NCBI GenBank assembly: GCA_036265005.1
Contig: DATAPW010000030.1
Span: forward strand, 1 to 64,000
Length of the DNA: 64,000 nt
Source of the DNA: JAMXLO01 sp036265005
GTDB taxonomy: Bacteria; Pseudomonadota; Alphaproteobacteria; Acetobacterales; Acetobacteraceae
Reading direction: 5' to 3'
Below are positions 8,628 through 18,126 of the stretch, one piece after another. The notes beneath the pieces were generated by a model. That model saw only the letters and a list, made by a program, of their open reading frames with translations, made no database searches and was not told the origin of the DNA. The position numbers and the translations under genes were made by a program. Numbering within the stretch: the first letter of the stretch is position 1; every line of letters starts with the position of its first letter.

Positions 8628-9353
8628 GTGCGCGCCACCGGTCAACTGCCATTGCCCCTCCCCGCCGCTCAGCGTTTCGCGGCTGCCGACTTCCGCGAGG
8701 CGCCATCGAACGAAGCGGCGCTTGCCTGGCTCCGCCGCACCGCGGACTGGCCGGGCCACCGGCTGCTGCTGTGGGGCGGGGCCGGTTGCGGCAAGACCCA
8801 CCTGCTCCACATCTGGTCCGAGGAGATGCGGGCCGAACGGCTCGCAGGGCCGGATTTGCAGGGCCTGCCCGACCTGCCGACCGCTGCCGGCGTCGCGATC
8901 GACGACGCCGATGCGGTGGTGGACGAAACCGCACTGTTCCATCTGCTGAACGCCGCCGCCGAGGCTGGGCTGCCCGTGCTGCTGGCCGCGCGGACGCCGC
9001 CGGCGCGCTGGACCATCCGGTTGCCGGACCTCGCCAGCCGGCTGCGTGCCATCACCGCGGTCGAGATCGCACCGGCGGAGGAAGAACTGCTGCGGGCGCT
9101 GCTCGCGCGACTGCTGGCTGACCGGCAACTGCGCCTGCCGCACCCGGTGCATCAATGGCTGCTCCGCCGCCTGCCGCGCACCGCGGCTGCGCTGGCTGAT
9201 GCCGTCGCCCGCCTGGATGCGGCATCGCTGGACAACCATCGGGCCATCACGGTGCCGCTGGCCCGCGATGTGCTGGCGGAACTGGTTACTGCGCCGGATG
9301 AAATTTCTGGGACAACGACGCACCCCTCGCGGGATGACCCACGTGTCCTGTAG
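8628..9353 (+). CDS. hdaA: DnaA-like AAA+ protein, Hda type
   Basis: Cytosolic AAA+ protein homologous to the ATPase domain of DnaA but lacking the DNA-binding domain IV. Family members (Hda/HdaA) act with the beta clamp to stimulate ATP hydrolysis by DnaA and prevent over-initiation. The 241-residue protein has Walker A GGAGCGKTH at about residues 50-58. The N-terminal segment QLPLPLP is the typical clamp-binding peptide of Hda. GTG 8628 is chosen because GGAG lies seven bases before it; in-frame GTGs at 8622 and 8625 are too close. It sits directly upstream of ppk, an arrangement common in Rhodospirillales. Confidence 0.88.
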   Translation: MRATGQLPLPLPAAQRFAAADFREAPSNEAALAWLRRTADWPGHRLLLWGGAGCGKTHLLHIWSEEMRAERLAGPDLQGLPDLPTAAGVAIDDADAVVDETALFHLLNAAAEAGLPVLLAARTPPARWTIRLPDLASRLRAITAVEIAPAEEELLRALLARLLADRQLRLPHPVHQWLLRRLPRTAAALADAVARLDAASLDNHRAITVPLARDVLAELVTAPDEISGTTTHPSRDDPRVL

Positions 9354-9362
9354 GATCACGCG

Positions 9363-11612
9363 ATGAACAAGTCACTCGCCCGGGAGCTGCCGCCACGCGG
9401 CAACGTCGCTGAGGACGTGCTCGACCGACCGCCCCCCGCAGCCGGACCGCCGCAATCCGGGCTGAGCGCCATCGCGCCCGACAGCCCGGACCGCTTCATA
9501 AACCGCGAGCTGTCCTGGCTCGACTTCAACCACCGCGTGATCGAGGAGGCGGAGAACCCGCGGCATCCGCTGCTGGAGCGGCTGCGCTTCGTCTCGATCA
9601 GCGCATCCAACCTGGATGAGTTCTATTCGGTGCGCGTCGCCGGCCTGATCGGCCAGGCCAAGGCCGGGGTGACCGCCGTGTCGCCCGATGGCCGCACGCC
9701 GGCACAGCAGCTTGCCGAGATCAAGCTTCGCGCCGAGGCCCTGCTCGCCGAACAGCAGCGCGTTTGGCGCGAACTGCGCGGCCTGCTGCGCGACGCCGGC
9801 ATCGAGGTCTGCGAGCCGGAATCGCTGACAGCCGACGACATGAAATGGCTGGAGACGTGGTTCATGGAGCGGGTGTTCCCCGTCCTGACCCCACTCGCCA
9901 TCGATCCGGCACACCCGTTCCCGTTCATCCCGAACATGGGACTGGTGATGGCGCTGCTGCTGGTGCGCGGGGAAGACGGCGTGAGCATGCGCGCCCTGCT
10001 GCCGCTGCCGAGCCAGGTCGAGCGGTTCATCAGGCTGCCCGGTGCGACCGGCGAGTCGATCCGCTTCGTGCTGCTGGATGACCTGGTCGGGCTGTTCCTC
10101 GACCGGCTGTTTCCGGGTTTCCGCGTCGGCGACAAAGGCACGTTCCGATTGATCCGCGATACCGACGTGGAGTTCGAGGAAGAGGCCGAGGACCTCGTGC
10201 GCTCCTACGAGACGGCGCTGAAGCGTCGCCGTCGTGGTGTGGCGATCCATCTCGGCATGGACGCCAAGATGCCGGAGGAGCTGCGCGCCTTCGTCGCCGC
10301 GGAACTAGACGCGAACCCCGATGAGACGCATATCACCGATGGCATCCTGGGCGTCGCCGACCTGCGGCAGCTGATTGTTGACGACCGGCCGGACCTGCTG
10401 TTCCCGCCGTACACGCCGCGTTTCCCCGAGCGCATCCGCGACTTCGGCGGCGACTGCTTCGCCGCGATCCGCGCCAAGGACATCATCGTCCACCACCCGT
10501 TCGAAAGCTTCGACGTGGTGGTGCAGTTCCTGCGCCAGGCGGCACAGGACCCCAACGTGATCGCGGTGAAGCAGACGCTGTACCGCACCAGCCGCGACAG
10601 TCCCATCGTCAAGGCACTGATCGAGGCGGCGGAGGCAGGCAAGTTCGTCACCGCCGTGATTGAGCTCCGCGCGCGGTTCGACGAGGAGATGAACATCCGC
10701 CTGGCGCGCACCCTGGAGGCCGCCGGCGTGCAGGTGGTATACGGGTTCGCCGAACTGAAGACCCACGCGAAGCTGTCTCTGGTGGTGCGGCGCGAAGGCA
10801 GCGGCGTGCGCTCCTACGCGCATTTCGGCACCGGCAACTACCATCCGATCACCGCTCGCATCTACACCGACCTGTCGTTCTTCACCACGGACCCGGACCT
10901 GACGCGCGACGCCGCGCGGCTGTTCAACTTCATGACCGGCTATGCCAGGCCGGAGAAGATGGATGCACTGGCGTTCAGCCCGCTGACCACGCGGTCCGTG
11001 CTGGCAGAACTGATCAAGCGTGAGATCGCCTTCGCGCATGCCGGCAAGCCTGCCGGCATCTGGCTGAAGCTCAACTCGCTGGTGGACGAAACGCTGATCG
11101 ACCTGCTGTACCAGGCATCATCCGCCGGCGTGAAGGTGATGGCCGTGGTGCGCGGCATCTGCTGCCTGCGCCCCGGCATTGCCGGCCTGTCGGACAACAT
11201 CCGCGTCAAATCCATCGTCGGACGCTTCCTGGAACACAGCCGCATCTGCGTGTTCGGCAACGGTCATCCGCTGCCCAGCCGGCATGCCCGCGTCTATATC
11301 AGCTCGGCCGACTGGATGGTGCGCAACATGGACTGGCGCGTCGAAACGCTGGTGCCGATCCACAATCCGACCGTCCACGCTCAGGTGCTGGACCAGATCA
11401 TGGTGACCAACCTGAAGGATTCCATGCAGTCATGGGAGCTGCGCAGCGACGGTGTCTGGCGCCGCGTCGCGCCCGGCAAAAAACCGATTTCGGCTCACGA
11501 TTACTTCATGACCAATCCGTCACTGTCCGGCCGGGGCTCCGCGCTGCATGGCCCGGCGGTTGCCTCGCCGCTGAACAACCATCGCCGACCGGATCGCGTC
11601 AACCAGGATTGA
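9363..11612 (+). CDS. ppk: polyphosphate kinase 1
   Basis: Reversibly polymerises ATP gamma-phosphate into inorganic polyphosphate. The 749-residue protein shows the family opening FINRELSWLDFNHRVIEEA and ASNLDEFYSVRVAGL. The catalytic C-terminal domains carry the autophosphorylation region ELKTHAKLSLV and YAHFGTGNYHP, plus SDNIRVKSIVGRFLEHSRI and SSADWMVRNMDWRVE. The gene starts nine bases after hda and ends four bases before ppx, so hda-ppk-ppx is probably one transcript. A short non-conserved N-terminal extension of about 40 residues precedes the family domain. Confidence 0.97.
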   Translation: MNKSLARELPPRGNVAEDVLDRPPPAAGPPQSGLSAIAPDSPDRFINRELSWLDFNHRVIEEAENPRHPLLERLRFVSISASNLDEFYSVRVAGLIGQAKAGVTAVSPDGRTPAQQLAEIKLRAEALLAEQQRVWRELRGLLRDAGIEVCEPESLTADDMKWLETWFMERVFPVLTPLAIDPAHPFPFIPNMGLVMALLLVRGEDGVSMRALLPLPSQVERFIRLPGATGESIRFVLLDDLVGLFLDRLFPGFRVGDKGTFRLIRDTDVEFEEEAEDLVRSYETALKRRRRGVAIHLGMDAKMPEELRAFVAAELDANPDETHITDGILGVADLRQLIVDDRPDLLFPPYTPRFPERIRDFGGDCFAAIRAKDIIVHHPFESFDVVVQFLRQAAQDPNVIAVKQTLYRTSRDSPIVKALIEAAEAGKFVTAVIELRARFDEEMNIRLARTLEAAGVQVVYGFAELKTHAKLSLVVRREGSGVRSYAHFGTGNYHPITARIYTDLSFFTTDPDLTRDAARLFNFMTGYARPEKMDALAFSPLTTRSVLAELIKREIAFAHAGKPAGIWLKLNSLVDETLIDLLYQASSAGVKVMAVVRGICCLRPGIAGLSDNIRVKSIVGRFLEHSRICVFGNGHPLPSRHARVYISSADWMVRNMDWRVETLVPIHNPTVHAQVLDQIMVTNLKDSMQSWELRSDGVWRRVAPGKKPISAHDYFMTNPSLSGRGSALHGPAVASPLNNHRRPDRVNQD

Positions 11613-11616
11613 CCGC

Positions 11617-13122
11617 ATGCCATATCAGCCGCCAGCCAATTCGCCCCGCTGTGCGGTGGTCGATCTTGGATCGAACTCGGTGCGTCTCGTCGTGTTCGAA
11701 GGACGGTGCCGCAACCCGGTGGCAATCTTCAACGAGAAGGCGGTGTTGCGGCTTGGCCGCGGCTTGCAGGCGACCGCACGGCTGAACGAAGACGGCATGG
11801 CGCAGGCGTTCACCGTGATGCACCGCTATCACGCAGTGGCGCGCGCGATGGGCGCCTCGCCGTTCGAGGTGCTGGCCACCGCGGCAGTGCGCGACGCGCG
11901 CAATGGCCCTGACTTCGTCGCCGGCCTGCAATCGCGCATGCCGGAGGTGCCGATCCGCGTGCTGTCCGGACTGCAGGAGGCGGAGTACTCCGCCCTGGGT
12001 GTGGTGTGCGGCATCCCGACCGCGGACGGCATCCTGGCGGATATCGGCGGCGGTTCGCTGGAGTTGGTGCGGCTCGATCGCGGCGTGCCTGGGCCGTCGC
12101 ACACGCTCAGCCTCGGCGCCATTCGGTTGGCCGAGCGCGCGGACGGCGATCCGGTGCGCGCCCGCGCCATCGCCGACGCTGATCTGGCGACCGTGCCATG
12201 GCTGGCCGAAGGGGCGAACCGCGATCTCTATCTGGTCGGTGGGGCATGGCGCGCGTTGGCGCGGATCCACATGGCGCAGACCGGCTATCCGCTGCAGATG
12301 GTGCATCACTACACGATCGGCCGGGAGGAGGCGCGCGACCTGACCGGCGTGATCGCCGGCGCCGGCCGGCGGGCGCTGGAGCGCCTGCCCGGGCTGTCAC
12401 GCCGTCGCATCGACGATTTGCCGTTCGCCGCCGTGGCGTTGCGGCGCGTGCTGCGAGCGACCGGCGTGCGCCGCGTGGTGTTCAGCGCGAGCGGGCTGCG
12501 CGAAGGCTGGTTCATGCAGCGGATGCCGGAGGCGATCCGCGCCGAAGACCCGTTGCTGGCCGCGGGGCGGGACTATGCCGGGCGGCTGGGGCGCGATGCC
12601 AACCTGCCGCCGGCGTTGCTGGGCTGGACGGACCCGTTGTTTCCGCACGAGGTCGGCGAAGCGCGCCGGCTGCGCGAAGCAGCATGCTGGATGTCGGATA
12701 TCGGCAGCCACGATCATCCGGAGTTCCGCGCCGAGCAGGCGTTCCTGCGGGTGCTTCGTCAGCCCGGGATCGGACTGGACCACCACGCCCGCGCCTTCCT
12801 CGCGATGGCGATCGCCATGCGCTACGAGGTGGATGGCGAGGCGGCCTTCCTACGCCCCGCGCGCCTGCTGCTGGACGTGTCCAGCATGCATCGGGCCGAG
12901 GTGCTGGGCGTGGCATTGCGGCTCGCCTACACGCTGTCTGCCGGCACACCGGACCTGCTTGCCGGCACGGCACTGCATCTGTCCGGCAGCCGGCTGATCC
13001 TGCGACTGCAGGAAGATAGCGGGGTGTTCGCCGGCGAGAGCGTCATGCGCCGGCTGGATCGCCTGGCGCAGGCGGTCGGCCTGGAGGCGGCAACGGAGAC
13101 GGCACGCGAGCAGGCGGCGTGA
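11617..13122 (+). CDS. ppx: exopolyphosphatase, Ppx/GppA family
   Basis: Removes terminal phosphates from polyphosphate (and in GppA acts on pppGpp). The 501-residue protein has the ASKHA-fold phosphate loops VVDLGSNSVRLVVFEG near the N-terminus and ILADIGGGSLELVRLDRG near residue 140. The length with a C-terminal helical HD-like extension matches alphaproteobacterial Ppx proteins. It lies directly behind ppk, so synthesis and breakdown of polyphosphate are controlled together. A palindromic repeat follows the stop and separates it from the convergent LLM flavoprotein gene. Confidence 0.93.
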   Translation: MPYQPPANSPRCAVVDLGSNSVRLVVFEGRCRNPVAIFNEKAVLRLGRGLQATARLNEDGMAQAFTVMHRYHAVARAMGASPFEVLATAAVRDARNGPDFVAGLQSRMPEVPIRVLSGLQEAEYSALGVVCGIPTADGILADIGGGSLELVRLDRGVPGPSHTLSLGAIRLAERADGDPVRARAIADADLATVPWLAEGANRDLYLVGGAWRALARIHMAQTGYPLQMVHHYTIGREEARDLTGVIAGAGRRALERLPGLSRRRIDDLPFAAVALRRVLRATGVRRVVFSASGLREGWFMQRMPEAIRAEDPLLAAGRDYAGRLGRDANLPPALLGWTDPLFPHEVGEARRLREAACWMSDIGSHDHPEFRAEQAFLRVLRQPGIGLDHHARAFLAMAIAMRYEVDGEAAFLRPARLLLDVSSMHRAEVLGVALRLAYTLSAGTPDLLAGTALHLSGSRLILRLQEDSGVFAGESVMRRLDRLAQAVGLEAATETAREQAA

Positions 13123-13147
13123 GTTGATGCGTATCGGGGGATGCGTG

Positions 13148-13182
13148 TCGGGCGGCGGAATACGCTGCGCTTTTCCGCCCTA
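13148..13182. repeat. REP-like palindrome (GGGCGGA/TTCCGCC family), copy 1
   Basis: A palindromic sequence whose arms are built on GGGCGGCGGAA and TTCCGCCC around a TACGCTGCGC centre. It sits between the convergent ppx and LLM genes and touches the last codon of the latter. The same core recurs at 33202-33235 and 34845-34906. It may also act as a bidirectional terminator. Confidence 0.7.
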
Positions 13183-14229
13183 CGCTGCGAACGCCGGCGC
13201 CACCTTCCGCATGAACAGCGTCAGGCTCTGCGCCACGTCGTCATAGTTCATCGGCCCGAGCCGGAACTGCATGATGACACCGCCGACGCCGATCGCATCC
13301 ACCTTGGCCAGCGCCTCTGCGACCGTCGCCGGCGAACCGTAGATCAGCGAGTGCTCGATAACCAACCGCGCCGCGGGCGCCGCACCAGGCGCTGGCATCG
13401 GCACGATCGACACGCCCTGTTCCTCGTACACCCGCTTGCGCATCGCCGTGCGCTGCTCGTGCATCGCCTGGAACGCCGGCACCGCGATGCGCTCCGCTTC
13501 GGCATCGGTCTCTGCCACGAACACGTTGCGCCACACCCAGCACTCATCGACATTGCGCGCCACCGCCGCCTCGTCGCAACCCTGTTCGCGCAACGTGCGC
13601 CGATACAGGTCCATGCGATGCTGCGTCACCTCGTTCGACTGCACGTTCATCATGAACGGCCGGCCCTGCTGCGCGATATGCAGCATCCCTTCCTCGCTGG
13701 ATGCCGAGCGGATCACATGGGGATGCGGCTGCGTATACACCCGTGGCCGCAGCATCGGCACCTTGATGTCCCAGAACTTTCCGCGGTGCTCGAACTGCTC
13801 GCCGCGCCAGGCCCGGAACATGATCGCCTCGGCCTCCTCGAAGCGCTCCTGAGCCTCGCTGTGGTCGAGCCCGTAGCCCTGGTAATCGTAGATGTTGTAG
13901 GCGGTGCCGCGGCCCAGCCCGACAATCAGCCGCCCCTTGCTGATGTTGTCGATCAGCGCAAGCTGCTCCGCCATCCGGATCGGATGGTGCAGCGACATCT
14001 GCGCCACCGCGAAGCCGATCTTGGCGCGCCTGGTTGCCACTGCCAGCGATGCCGCGAAACTGACCGGATCGACATAGGCGCAGATGCCATCGAAATGATG
14101 TTCCGCCAGCCAGATCACATCGAACCCAAGCTCGTCCGTCAGGCGCGCCTCGTCCAACGTCTCGTCGATTACCCGGCCATCCTGTGAGGGATCGCGGCTC
14201 TCGGGGAAAAGGAAATTGCTGAACCTCAA
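13180..14229 (-). CDS. LLM-class flavin-dependent oxidoreductase
   Basis: A 349-residue TIM-barrel enzyme of the bacterial luciferase-like monooxygenase family, which uses reduced FMN or F420 to oxidise small organic compounds. The family features are DELGFDVIWLAEHHF, a conserved PIRMAEQLALIDNIS and the GRLIVGLGRGTA strand-loop, plus AQQGRPFMM. The substrate is not evident. It lies 22 bases downstream of the Liv-type binding protein gene on the same strand, which suggests the pair serves one compound. Start ATG gives MRFSNFLFPES, normal for the family. Confidence 0.88.
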   Translation of the reverse strand: MRFSNFLFPESRDPSQDGRVIDETLDEARLTDELGFDVIWLAEHHFDGICAYVDPVSFAASLAVATRRAKIGFAVAQMSLHHPIRMAEQLALIDNISKGRLIVGLGRGTAYNIYDYQGYGLDHSEAQERFEEAEAIMFRAWRGEQFEHRGKFWDIKVPMLRPRVYTQPHPHVIRSASSEEGMLHIAQQGRPFMMNVQSNEVTQHRMDLYRRTLREQGCDEAAVARNVDECWVWRNVFVAETDAEAERIAVPAFQAMHEQRTAMRKRVYEEQGVSIVPMPAPGAAPAARLVIEHSLIYGSPATVAEALAKVDAIGVGGVIMQFRLGPMNYDDVAQSLTLFMRKVAPAFAA

Positions 14230-14251
14230 GCGGGGCTCCTGTCGATTGGCA

Positions 14252-15490
14252 TCACGAGGCGGGGGCTATCCCCACATACTTGAACTGGTGCACCACGTCA
14301 CCCATCGGATATTTCGCATCGTACTGCACCTGGAATATCGACACGGTCTTGGAATTCAGGTCACCGTTCGCGTCGAACGACACTTGCCCCTGCATGAGAT
14401 CGAGCTTCGTCGTCTGCATCGCGTCCCGCACACTGGCACGGTTCACCGGCTTGCCCGATTGCGCCACCCGGCTGATCGCATCGAGGACCACCTGCGTGGC
14501 ATCGTAATAGGTGATCGAATAGTCGGCCGGCTGCTTGCCGGTTTTGGCATTGAAGCGCTCGACCCAGCCCCGGACATCGGGCTCATCAAGCACGTGCGCG
14601 GCAGCAGAGGTGCCATACCATCCCTGGATCGCCGGCATCGCCCCACCCGTCAGCATGTCCGGCGTGTGCACGCCATCGCCGCCGCCTTTCGCGATGTCGG
14701 GCATGATGTCGTATGATTGCTTCACGACCTTCGCGCCGGCCAACGGATCGCCGCCATAGTACAGCGCCTGCGTGCCAAGACTCTTGGCGCGCGTCAGCAC
14801 CGCGGTGTAGTCGGCATTCAACGGATCGAGCCGGTCGCGGATCAGCACGGTCATGCCCTTCTTCGCGGCCTGGGCCGCGAATGCATCCGCCATGCCGACG
14901 CCATAGGCACCGCCATCGTCCAGCACCACGACCTTCTGCAGCTTCAGCACCTCGGCGACGTAGTTGGCAAAGTTGGGACCCTGATAGGCATCTGTGGTCA
15001 CCGTGCGGAAGAAGATCGGCAATCCAGCCGGGCGATAGATCTGTGCGAATTTAGGATCGTTCAGGTCGGGGTTGGTGGCGCTGCCGCTGATCGTGGCCAT
15101 GCCGGCCTGACTGAAGATCGGACACATTGCCTTGGCTGACCCACTGTTGAGCGGTCCGACCGCCGCAACGACCGATGGATCGTTGACCATCTTGCGCGCA
15201 TTCGTGGCGGCCTGTGCCGGATCGTACTGCCCGGTGGTGGGCGACGCATCATCCAGAATCAGCGTCCGCAATTTGTAGCCGGCAACGCCGCCCTTCTCGT
15301 TTGCTTCGTCGATGGCGTACACGATCGCATCGCGCGCCTGGCCGGCCTGTAATGCGAGGGTGCCGGTCAACGGGAAACTCATGCCGATGGTCAGCAGCCT
15401 CTCCTGGGCAGGCGCAGTACGGATGAGCGCTGGAGCAAGCGCGGCAGAGCCAATCAGTCGGACTGTGTTGCGACGCGATAGGCTTGACAT
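14252..15490 (-). CDS. ABC transporter substrate-binding protein, branched-chain amino acid (LivJ/K) type
   Basis: A periplasmic ligand-binding protein of 412 residues with the type I fold seen in LivJ/LivK. The N-terminus MSSLSRRNTVRLIGSAALAP resembles a Tat signal (SRRNTVRLIG) with cleavage near the APAQ segment. The mature protein opens LTIGMSFPLTGTLALQAGQA, typical of the family. ATG 15490 is chosen because GGGGAGA precedes it and the longer open frame has no signal peptide. No livHMGF permease or ATPase genes are nearby, so it must use a remote transporter or act as a sensor. Ligand unknown. Confidence 0.88.
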   Translation of the reverse strand: MSSLSRRNTVRLIGSAALAPALIRTAPAQERLLTIGMSFPLTGTLALQAGQARDAIVYAIDEANEKGGVAGYKLRTLILDDASPTTGQYDPAQAATNARKMVNDPSVVAAVGPLNSGSAKAMCPIFSQAGMATISGSATNPDLNDPKFAQIYRPAGLPIFFRTVTTDAYQGPNFANYVAEVLKLQKVVVLDDGGAYGVGMADAFAAQAAKKGMTVLIRDRLDPLNADYTAVLTRAKSLGTQALYYGGDPLAGAKVVKQSYDIMPDIAKGGGDGVHTPDMLTGGAMPAIQGWYGTSAAAHVLDEPDVRGWVERFNAKTGKQPADYSITYYDATQVVLDAISRVAQSGKPVNRASVRDAMQTTKLDLMQGQVSFDANGDLNSKTVSIFQVQYDAKYPMGDVVHQFKYVGIAPAS

Positions 15491-15623
15491 TGTAGCGTCT
15501 CCCCGGTGCTTCGTTCTGCATATCTTAGCAGCGAACGGCCAGTGCCGGCCATGCGTGCCTTTCCAATTCCGGGACAGCATGGTACAGACGTGCAATCGTG
15601 TCATGTGGGCGGAGCAACGGCCG

Positions 15624-17135
15624 ATGGGTGAAGTGAACACCGGCGTGCTGAAGACGCGCGTAATTGAGCTGGTGAATGAGCATGCCAAGCTCGCGCAGGT
15701 GGTCAACGACAGCCTGTTCTCATTCGGCGAACTCGGATTCCACGAGGTCGAAACAGCGAAGTTCCTGACCGCCACGCTGGAACGTCATGGCTTCAAGGTC
15801 GAACGCGGGGTCGCCGGCATGCCGACCGGCTGGGTGGCGCGTTGGGGTTCGGGTGGGCCGGTGATCGCACTCGGCAGCGATACCGATGCGCTGCCGAATG
15901 TTTCACAGAAGCCTGGCGTGGCGTACCACGAGCCATTGGTAGATGGCGGCCCGGGACACGGCGAGGGGCACAATTCCGGCCAGGCGGTGAACATCGCCGC
16001 GGCGCTCGCGCTGAAGGAGCTGATGCAGAACGAAGGCATTCCGGGCACCTTGATGCTGTGGCCCGGCATTGCCGAGGAACTGCTGGCGGGCAAGGCGTTC
16101 CAGGTGCGCGATGGATTGTTCGAGGGCGTGGACGCGGTGCTGTTCACCCATGTCGGGCACAATATGGAAACCGGCTGGGGCGAGGTGCGCGGCGCCGGCG
16201 GACTGATCTCGGTGGAATACGCGTTTCACGGTGCGTCGGCGCATGCTGCAGCGGCACCATGGCGGGGTCGCAGCGCGCTCGATGCGGTCGAGCTGATGAA
16301 CATGGGCTGGAACGTACGGCGCGAGCATCTCCGTCCGGAACAGCGTTCGCATTACATTATCACTTATGGCGGCGAGCAGCCGAACGTCGTGCCGGCACTG
16401 GCAAAGGTCTGGTACTACATTCGCGAAACCGACGTCGAGAACGTCCGCAAGAACTTCGACATCTGCAATCGCATCGCCGAGGGCGCGGCGATGATGACGG
16501 ATACCGAGGTGACGCGCCGCATGCTGGGAGCGTCGTGGCCACGGCACTACAATCGGGTGCTGGCTGAGACGCTGCAATCCAATATCGAGCGCGTCGGGCT
16601 GCCGACCTGGAGCGAAGACGATGAAGCCTTTGCGCGCGCGGTACAGCGCGCAGCGGGCGGCGCCGAGGTGGGACTTGCGAAGAAGCTCGCACCGATTTCC
16701 ACCAGCCCGTTCAGTCCGGGCACCGACGATATCGGCGACGTGTCCTGGGTGGTGCCGACGGTGCAGCTTCGCTACCCGGCGAACATGGCAAGCCTGCCCG
16801 GCCATCACTGGTCCAATGCAATGGCGATGGCGACTCCGATCGCGCACAAGGGTGTCGTCGCCGGCGCCAAGGTGGTCGCCGCGACCGTGCTGGACCTGCT
16901 GTTGCAGCCGGACCTGATCAGCGAGACGAAGCGTTACTTCACCGAGGTTCAGACCAAGGACAAGACGTACGAACCGTTCATCGGGCCGGATGACAAGCCG
17001 CCGATCGATCTCAATCAAGTGTCGATGGACAAGTTCCGTCCGCTGATGCGGCCATTCTACTATGACGCGAGCAGACACGACACGTATCTGGAGCAGTTGG
17101 GCGTGAACTACCCTGTGCTGGAGCGCCCGGCCTGA
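15624..17135 (+). CDS. M20-family amidohydrolase (AbgB-like)
   Basis: A 503-residue metallohydrolase resembling the p-aminobenzoyl-glutamate hydrolase B subunit and related M20D amidohydrolases that cleave N-acyl amino acids. Visible motifs are IALGSDTDALPNVSQKPG, GHGEGHNSGQAVNIAAALAL, LWPGIAEELLAGKAF and the dimerisation-domain segment YAFHGASAHAAAAPW. In most M20D relatives the second motif carries Cys before Gly-His; here residue 114 is Glu. ATG 15624 is chosen for GGAG nine bases upstream. It is the first gene of a five-gene plus-strand cluster (propeller protein, threonine aldolase, ABC permease, binding protein). No signal peptide, so cytosolic. Confidence 0.87.
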   Translation: MGEVNTGVLKTRVIELVNEHAKLAQVVNDSLFSFGELGFHEVETAKFLTATLERHGFKVERGVAGMPTGWVARWGSGGPVIALGSDTDALPNVSQKPGVAYHEPLVDGGPGHGEGHNSGQAVNIAAALALKELMQNEGIPGTLMLWPGIAEELLAGKAFQVRDGLFEGVDAVLFTHVGHNMETGWGEVRGAGGLISVEYAFHGASAHAAAAPWRGRSALDAVELMNMGWNVRREHLRPEQRSHYIITYGGEQPNVVPALAKVWYYIRETDVENVRKNFDICNRIAEGAAMMTDTEVTRRMLGASWPRHYNRVLAETLQSNIERVGLPTWSEDDEAFARAVQRAAGGAEVGLAKKLAPISTSPFSPGTDDIGDVSWVVPTVQLRYPANMASLPGHHWSNAMAMATPIAHKGVVAGAKVVAATVLDLLLQPDLISETKRYFTEVQTKDKTYEPFIGPDDKPPIDLNQVSMDKFRPLMRPFYYDASRHDTYLEQLGVNYPVLERPA

Positions 17136-17151
17136 TCCTGGGGGAAGTCCA

Positions 17152-18111
17152 ATGGCAATCATCGTTGGCAGCGGCGAATATCGCTACGAGCAGATCGACA
17201 ACTGGGCGAAGGTGCCAACCGGCTGGTCGCTGCGCGAAGTCGGCGCGGTGGGCGTGGACCAGCAGGACAACGTCTACGTGTTCAACCGCGGCGAACATCC
17301 GATGATGGTGTTCGACCGCGACGGCAACTTCCTGCGCGCCTGGGGTGAAGGGCTGTTTCCCCGCGCGCACGGTCTGCACATGGCGCCCGACGGCACCGTA
17401 TTCCTGACGGATGATGGCGACCACTCGGTGCGGCAATTCACGCTGGACGGGAAGGTGCTGCTGACGCTGGGTACACCGGGCAAGCCGGCGCCGTTCATGG
17501 GCGGAGAGCCGTTCCATCGCTGCACCCACACCGCTTTGTCGCCGCAGGGCGACATCTACGTGTCGGACGGCTACGGCAACGCACGCGTGCACAAATACGC
17601 GCCCGATGGACGGCACCTGATGTCGTGGGGCGAATCCGGCACGGAGCCTGGCCAGTTCAACCTGGCGCATAACATTTCCTGCGATCCGGACGGCTGGGTC
17701 TATGTCGCCGATCGCGAGAACCATCGCATCCAGGTGTTCGACGGCAACGGTCGCTACGAAGCGCAGTTTAACAACCTGCACCGGCCATGCGGCATGTTCA
17801 TGCCGTACTGCTCGTGCCCGATCTGCTACGTGGGCGAACTCGGTCCGGCGACGCGGACCAACCGCAACTATCCCAATCTCGGGCCGCGCCTGTCGATCAT
17901 CGACAACAAGGGCAACCTGCTGGCGCGCATCGGCGGCCAGCATCCCGGCACCGGCCCCACCGACTATATCGGTCCGCACGGCCTGTGCGTGGATTCGCAT
18001 GGCGACATCTATATCGGCGAGGTGTCCCGCACACTGTGGCCGCAGTACTGGTCGGACCAGCCGGTGCCAGACGATGTGCGCTGCCTGCGCAAACTTCGCA
18101 AAATCAGTTGA
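17152..18111 (+). CDS. NHL-repeat six-bladed propeller protein (peptidyl-hydroxyglycine lyase-like)
   Basis: A 319-residue beta-propeller with repeated NHL-type strands (for example WVYVADRENHRIQVFDGNG, GDIYVSDGYGNARVHKYAP). It resembles bacterial peptidyl-alpha-hydroxyglycine alpha-amidating lyase (PAL)-like proteins. In animals PAL splits hydroxyglycine-ended peptides into amide plus glyoxylate; bacterial homologues are mostly uncharacterised. A compact cysteine cluster, YCSCPICYVGE, lies near residue 220 and is unusual for a plain propeller. There is no signal peptide. It starts 16 bases after the M20 hydrolase and 15 bases before the threonine aldolase gene, indicating one operon. Confidence 0.75.
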   Translation: MAIIVGSGEYRYEQIDNWAKVPTGWSLREVGAVGVDQQDNVYVFNRGEHPMMVFDRDGNFLRAWGEGLFPRAHGLHMAPDGTVFLTDDGDHSVRQFTLDGKVLLTLGTPGKPAPFMGGEPFHRCTHTALSPQGDIYVSDGYGNARVHKYAPDGRHLMSWGESGTEPGQFNLAHNISCDPDGWVYVADRENHRIQVFDGNGRYEAQFNNLHRPCGMFMPYCSCPICYVGELGPATRTNRNYPNLGPRLSIIDNKGNLLARIGGQHPGTGPTDYIGPHGLCVDSHGDIYIGEVSRTLWPQYWSDQPVPDDVRCLRKLRKIS

Positions 18112-18126
18112 GCCTGGAGTTCCGTG

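Noticed and set aside
15312..15623. Upstream extension of the M20 amidohydrolase frame
   Set aside because: It overlaps the divergent binding-protein gene and its signal peptide; ATG 15624 has a proper Shine-Dalgarno and starts the domain.
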